A DNA stretch of 25,542 bases from contig SKPS01000289.1 in assembly GCA_007119395.1 (NCBI GenBank), positions 1 to 25,542 on the forward strand, given 5' to 3'. A program made the translations under genes and the position numbers. The stretch comes from Lentimicrobiaceae bacterium. GTDB lineage: Bacteria; Bacteroidota; Bacteroidia; Bacteroidales; SKPS01. Shown one piece after another: positions 23,885-25,542 of the stretch. Within the stretch, counting starts at the first letter, position 1, and the number at the start of each line of letters is the position of its first letter. The notes under the pieces are model-generated. The model searched no databases and was not told the DNA's origin. It was given only the letters and a program-made list of their open reading frames with translations.

Positions 23885-25542
23885 ATGAGTGTACGATTCA
23901 TGTCTCATCCTATTGAATATGTGAAAGGTGTCGGTCCGGCCAGGGCAGACATTCTGAACAAGGAGCTCAATATTACCGCCGTAGGTGACATGTTGTACTA
24001 CTTCCCATACAGGTATATCGACCGCTCTCAATTCCACAAAATCAGCGAGATACATGAAGAGGGTGTATATGTACAGCTTACCGGTAGGATCCTCGGAATG
24101 CAAACTCATGGTGACAAAAGAAAAACGAGGCTAACGGTACTGCTTGGCGACCAAACAGGCTCCATTGAACTGGTGTGGTTTCAAGGGGTACGATGGATCA
24201 CAGAAAAGCTGGCAACCGGCCAGGAGTATGTCGTATTTGGCAGAACAGGTAGTTTTGGCAACCGGTTCACATTGCCACACCCTGAAATGGAGTTGCTCAG
24301 CGAATACAAAGCCTCGCCCCGTGATAAATTTCAGCCGTTGTACAATACAACGGAAAAGATGAAGACAAAAGGTCTCGACAGCCGGGGTATGGCCAAGGTG
24401 ATGAAAAACATCATGCAGCATCCCCAATACCGGCTTACAGATGCAATGCCCTCTGATATCCGGAACAAGCTGAAACTCGTCAAGCTCAACGATGCGATCC
24501 GTTGGATACACTTCCCCTCTTCAGCAGAACAAATGAACCAAGCCCGTTTGCGGCTAAAATACGAAGAGTTGTTGCTGATTCAGCTCCATTTGCTGTCGTT
24601 AAAACACAACCGTTACAAAAAGATTCAAGGGTTTCGTTTTTCTAAAGTGGGCGAGTACTTCAACAGGTTTTACAAAGAGGAGCTCCATTTTGAGCTAACG
24701 GGGGCGCAAAAACGGGTTGTAAAGGAGCTACGTGCTGACATGAAATCGGGCAGGCAGATGAACCGTTTGCTGCAGGGGGATGTTGGCAGCGGGAAAACCC
24801 TTGTGGCTTTGCTTGCGGCACTCATCGCACTCGACAACGGTTACCAGACTGCCTTGATGGCTCCCACTGAGATTCTTGCAAATCAGCATTTCAGGACCAT
24901 CCAACGGTTCACAGGAAAGATTGGTGTGAATGTCGCATTGCTGACCGGTTCCACCAAGGCAAAAGAGAGAAAGCCTATGTTGGCCGATCTGGCAAATGGC
25001 ACCATTCATTTGTTGATTGGCACACACGCGCTGATTGAAGAGAGTGTTGTGTTCCAAAATCTGGGCCTGGCGGTGATTGATGAGCAGCATCGCTTTGGTG
25101 TTGAGCAGAGGGCCCGGTTGTGGCGAAAGAACACGCAACCACCACATATGCTTGTGATGACCGCAACGCCCATCCCCCGAACCCTGGCTATGACCCTCTA
25201 CGGAGACCTTGACATCAGCATCATTGATGAAATGCCTCCCGGAAGAAAACCGATTAAAACGGTGCATGCGTATGACTCGAAGCGTAACTCAGTGTTCGAT
25301 TTTGTGAAAGAGCAGATTGGGTTGGGTCGACAGGCATATTTTGTTTACCCATTGATTGAGGAGTCGGAGAAGATGGACCTGAAGGATCTGATGGATGGGT
25401 ATGAGAGCGTCTCCAGGGCATTTCCGCTTCCCCAATATGCAGTCAGCATGGTGCATGGCAAGATGGCACCTGATGTAAAGGATTATGAGATGAGCCGGTT
25501 TGTCAAAGGGGAGACACACATCATGGTTTCTACTACAGTGAT
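23885..25542 (+). CDS. recG: ATP-dependent DNA helicase RecG (3' end outside window)
   Basis: The frame is open from ATG 23885 to the window edge (552 codons), about 80% of a ~700-residue RecG. The wedge/OB domain begins SHPIEYVKGVGPARADILNKEL and continues through YYFPYRYIDRS. Helicase motifs visible are Walker A GDVGSGKT at 298-305, APTEILANQH, GTHALIEE, DEQH at 399-402 followed by RFGVEQR, TATPIPRTLAMTLYGDLD and VHGKM. RecG rewinds stalled forks and processes Holliday junctions and R-loops. ATG 23900 is an alternative start. It lies 31 bases after the gldN terminator. A weak promoter-like TACTTTTA (23855-23862) follows that terminator directly. Confidence 0.94.
   Translation, partial: MSVRFMSHPIEYVKGVGPARADILNKELNITAVGDMLYYFPYRYIDRSQFHKISEIHEEGVYVQLTGRILGMQTHGDKRKTRLTVLLGDQTGSIELVWFQGVRWITEKLATGQEYVVFGRTGSFGNRFTLPHPEMELLSEYKASPRDKFQPLYNTTEKMKTKGLDSRGMAKVMKNIMQHPQYRLTDAMPSDIRNKLKLVKLNDAIRWIHFPSSAEQMNQARLRLKYEELLLIQLHLLSLKHNRYKKIQGFRFSKVGEYFNRFYKEELHFELTGAQKRVVKELRADMKSGRQMNRLLQGDVGSGKTLVALLAALIALDNGYQTALMAPTEILANQHFRTIQRFTGKIGVNVALLTGSTKAKERKPMLADLANGTIHLLIGTHALIEESVVFQNLGLAVIDEQHRFGVEQRARLWRKNTQPPHMLVMTATPIPRTLAMTLYGDLDISIIDEMPPGRKPIKTVHAYDSKRNSVFDFVKEQIGLGRQAYFVYPLIEESEKMDLKDLMDGYESVSRAFPLPQYAVSMVHGKMAPDVKDYEMSRFVKGETHIMVSTTV

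Noticed and set aside
1..25542. CRISPR arrays, tRNA or rRNA genes, insertion sequences, attachment sites
   Set aside because: No regularly spaced repeats, transposase or integrase frames, or tRNA-like sequences were seen by eye; gene content looks like stable chromosome.

Overview
The window reads as a chromosomal stretch from a Bacteroidota species. Three things support this. It carries a type IX secretion / gliding motor cluster (porP-gldK-gldL-gldM-gldN), a system known from this phylum. Several start regions carry the phylum's promoter type (TTTG or TTG, about 19 nt, then TAnnTTTG). Most genes start without a Shine-Dalgarno sequence, in A/T-rich leaders. The order and genus cannot be fixed from the sequence alone. 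I see no tRNA, rRNA, CRISPR array, insertion sequence or phage gene.

Left part (1-2701, + strand): the 3' end of an RNase E/G gene, then recX and prfB (peptide release factor 2). prfB is split by the classical programmed +1 frameshift. A short outer-membrane protein of unknown function follows behind its own promoter. Its 3' end overlaps, tail to tail, a long minus-strand gene (2657-5560). That gene encodes a GH3-like domain fused to a serine hydrolase (beta-lactamase fold). The GH3 part has lost its catalytic motifs while the serine hydrolase part looks intact.

Middle part (5737-13752): an OsmC-family protein, a THUMP-domain 23S rRNA methyltransferase (RlmL type), then pfkA and priA as a tight pair. 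A DivIC/FtsB-like division protein runs convergent to priA. A membrane-anchored TylF-type methyltransferase runs convergent to miaB. Several convergent pairs overlap at their stop codons, so the region is very compact.

Right part (13928-25542, + strand): topA and a 394-residue ureohydrolase-fold protein whose metal ligands are half lost. A 290-base A/T-rich regulatory region follows, with a possible 13-codon upstream ORF. Then come porP, gldK (behind an excellent Bacteroidota promoter), gldL, gldM and gldN, closed by a strong intrinsic terminator. recG follows and runs off the window. GldL and GldM form the inner-membrane proton-driven motor, GldK and GldN the periplasmic ring under the outer membrane, and PorP an outer-membrane component.

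Most genes here are recognisable housekeeping or known T9SS functions. The most promising less-described items are the apparently inactive arginase-fold protein between topA and the T9SS locus, the GH3/serine-hydrolase fusion with a dead GH3 half, and the regulatory regions around porP and gldL.
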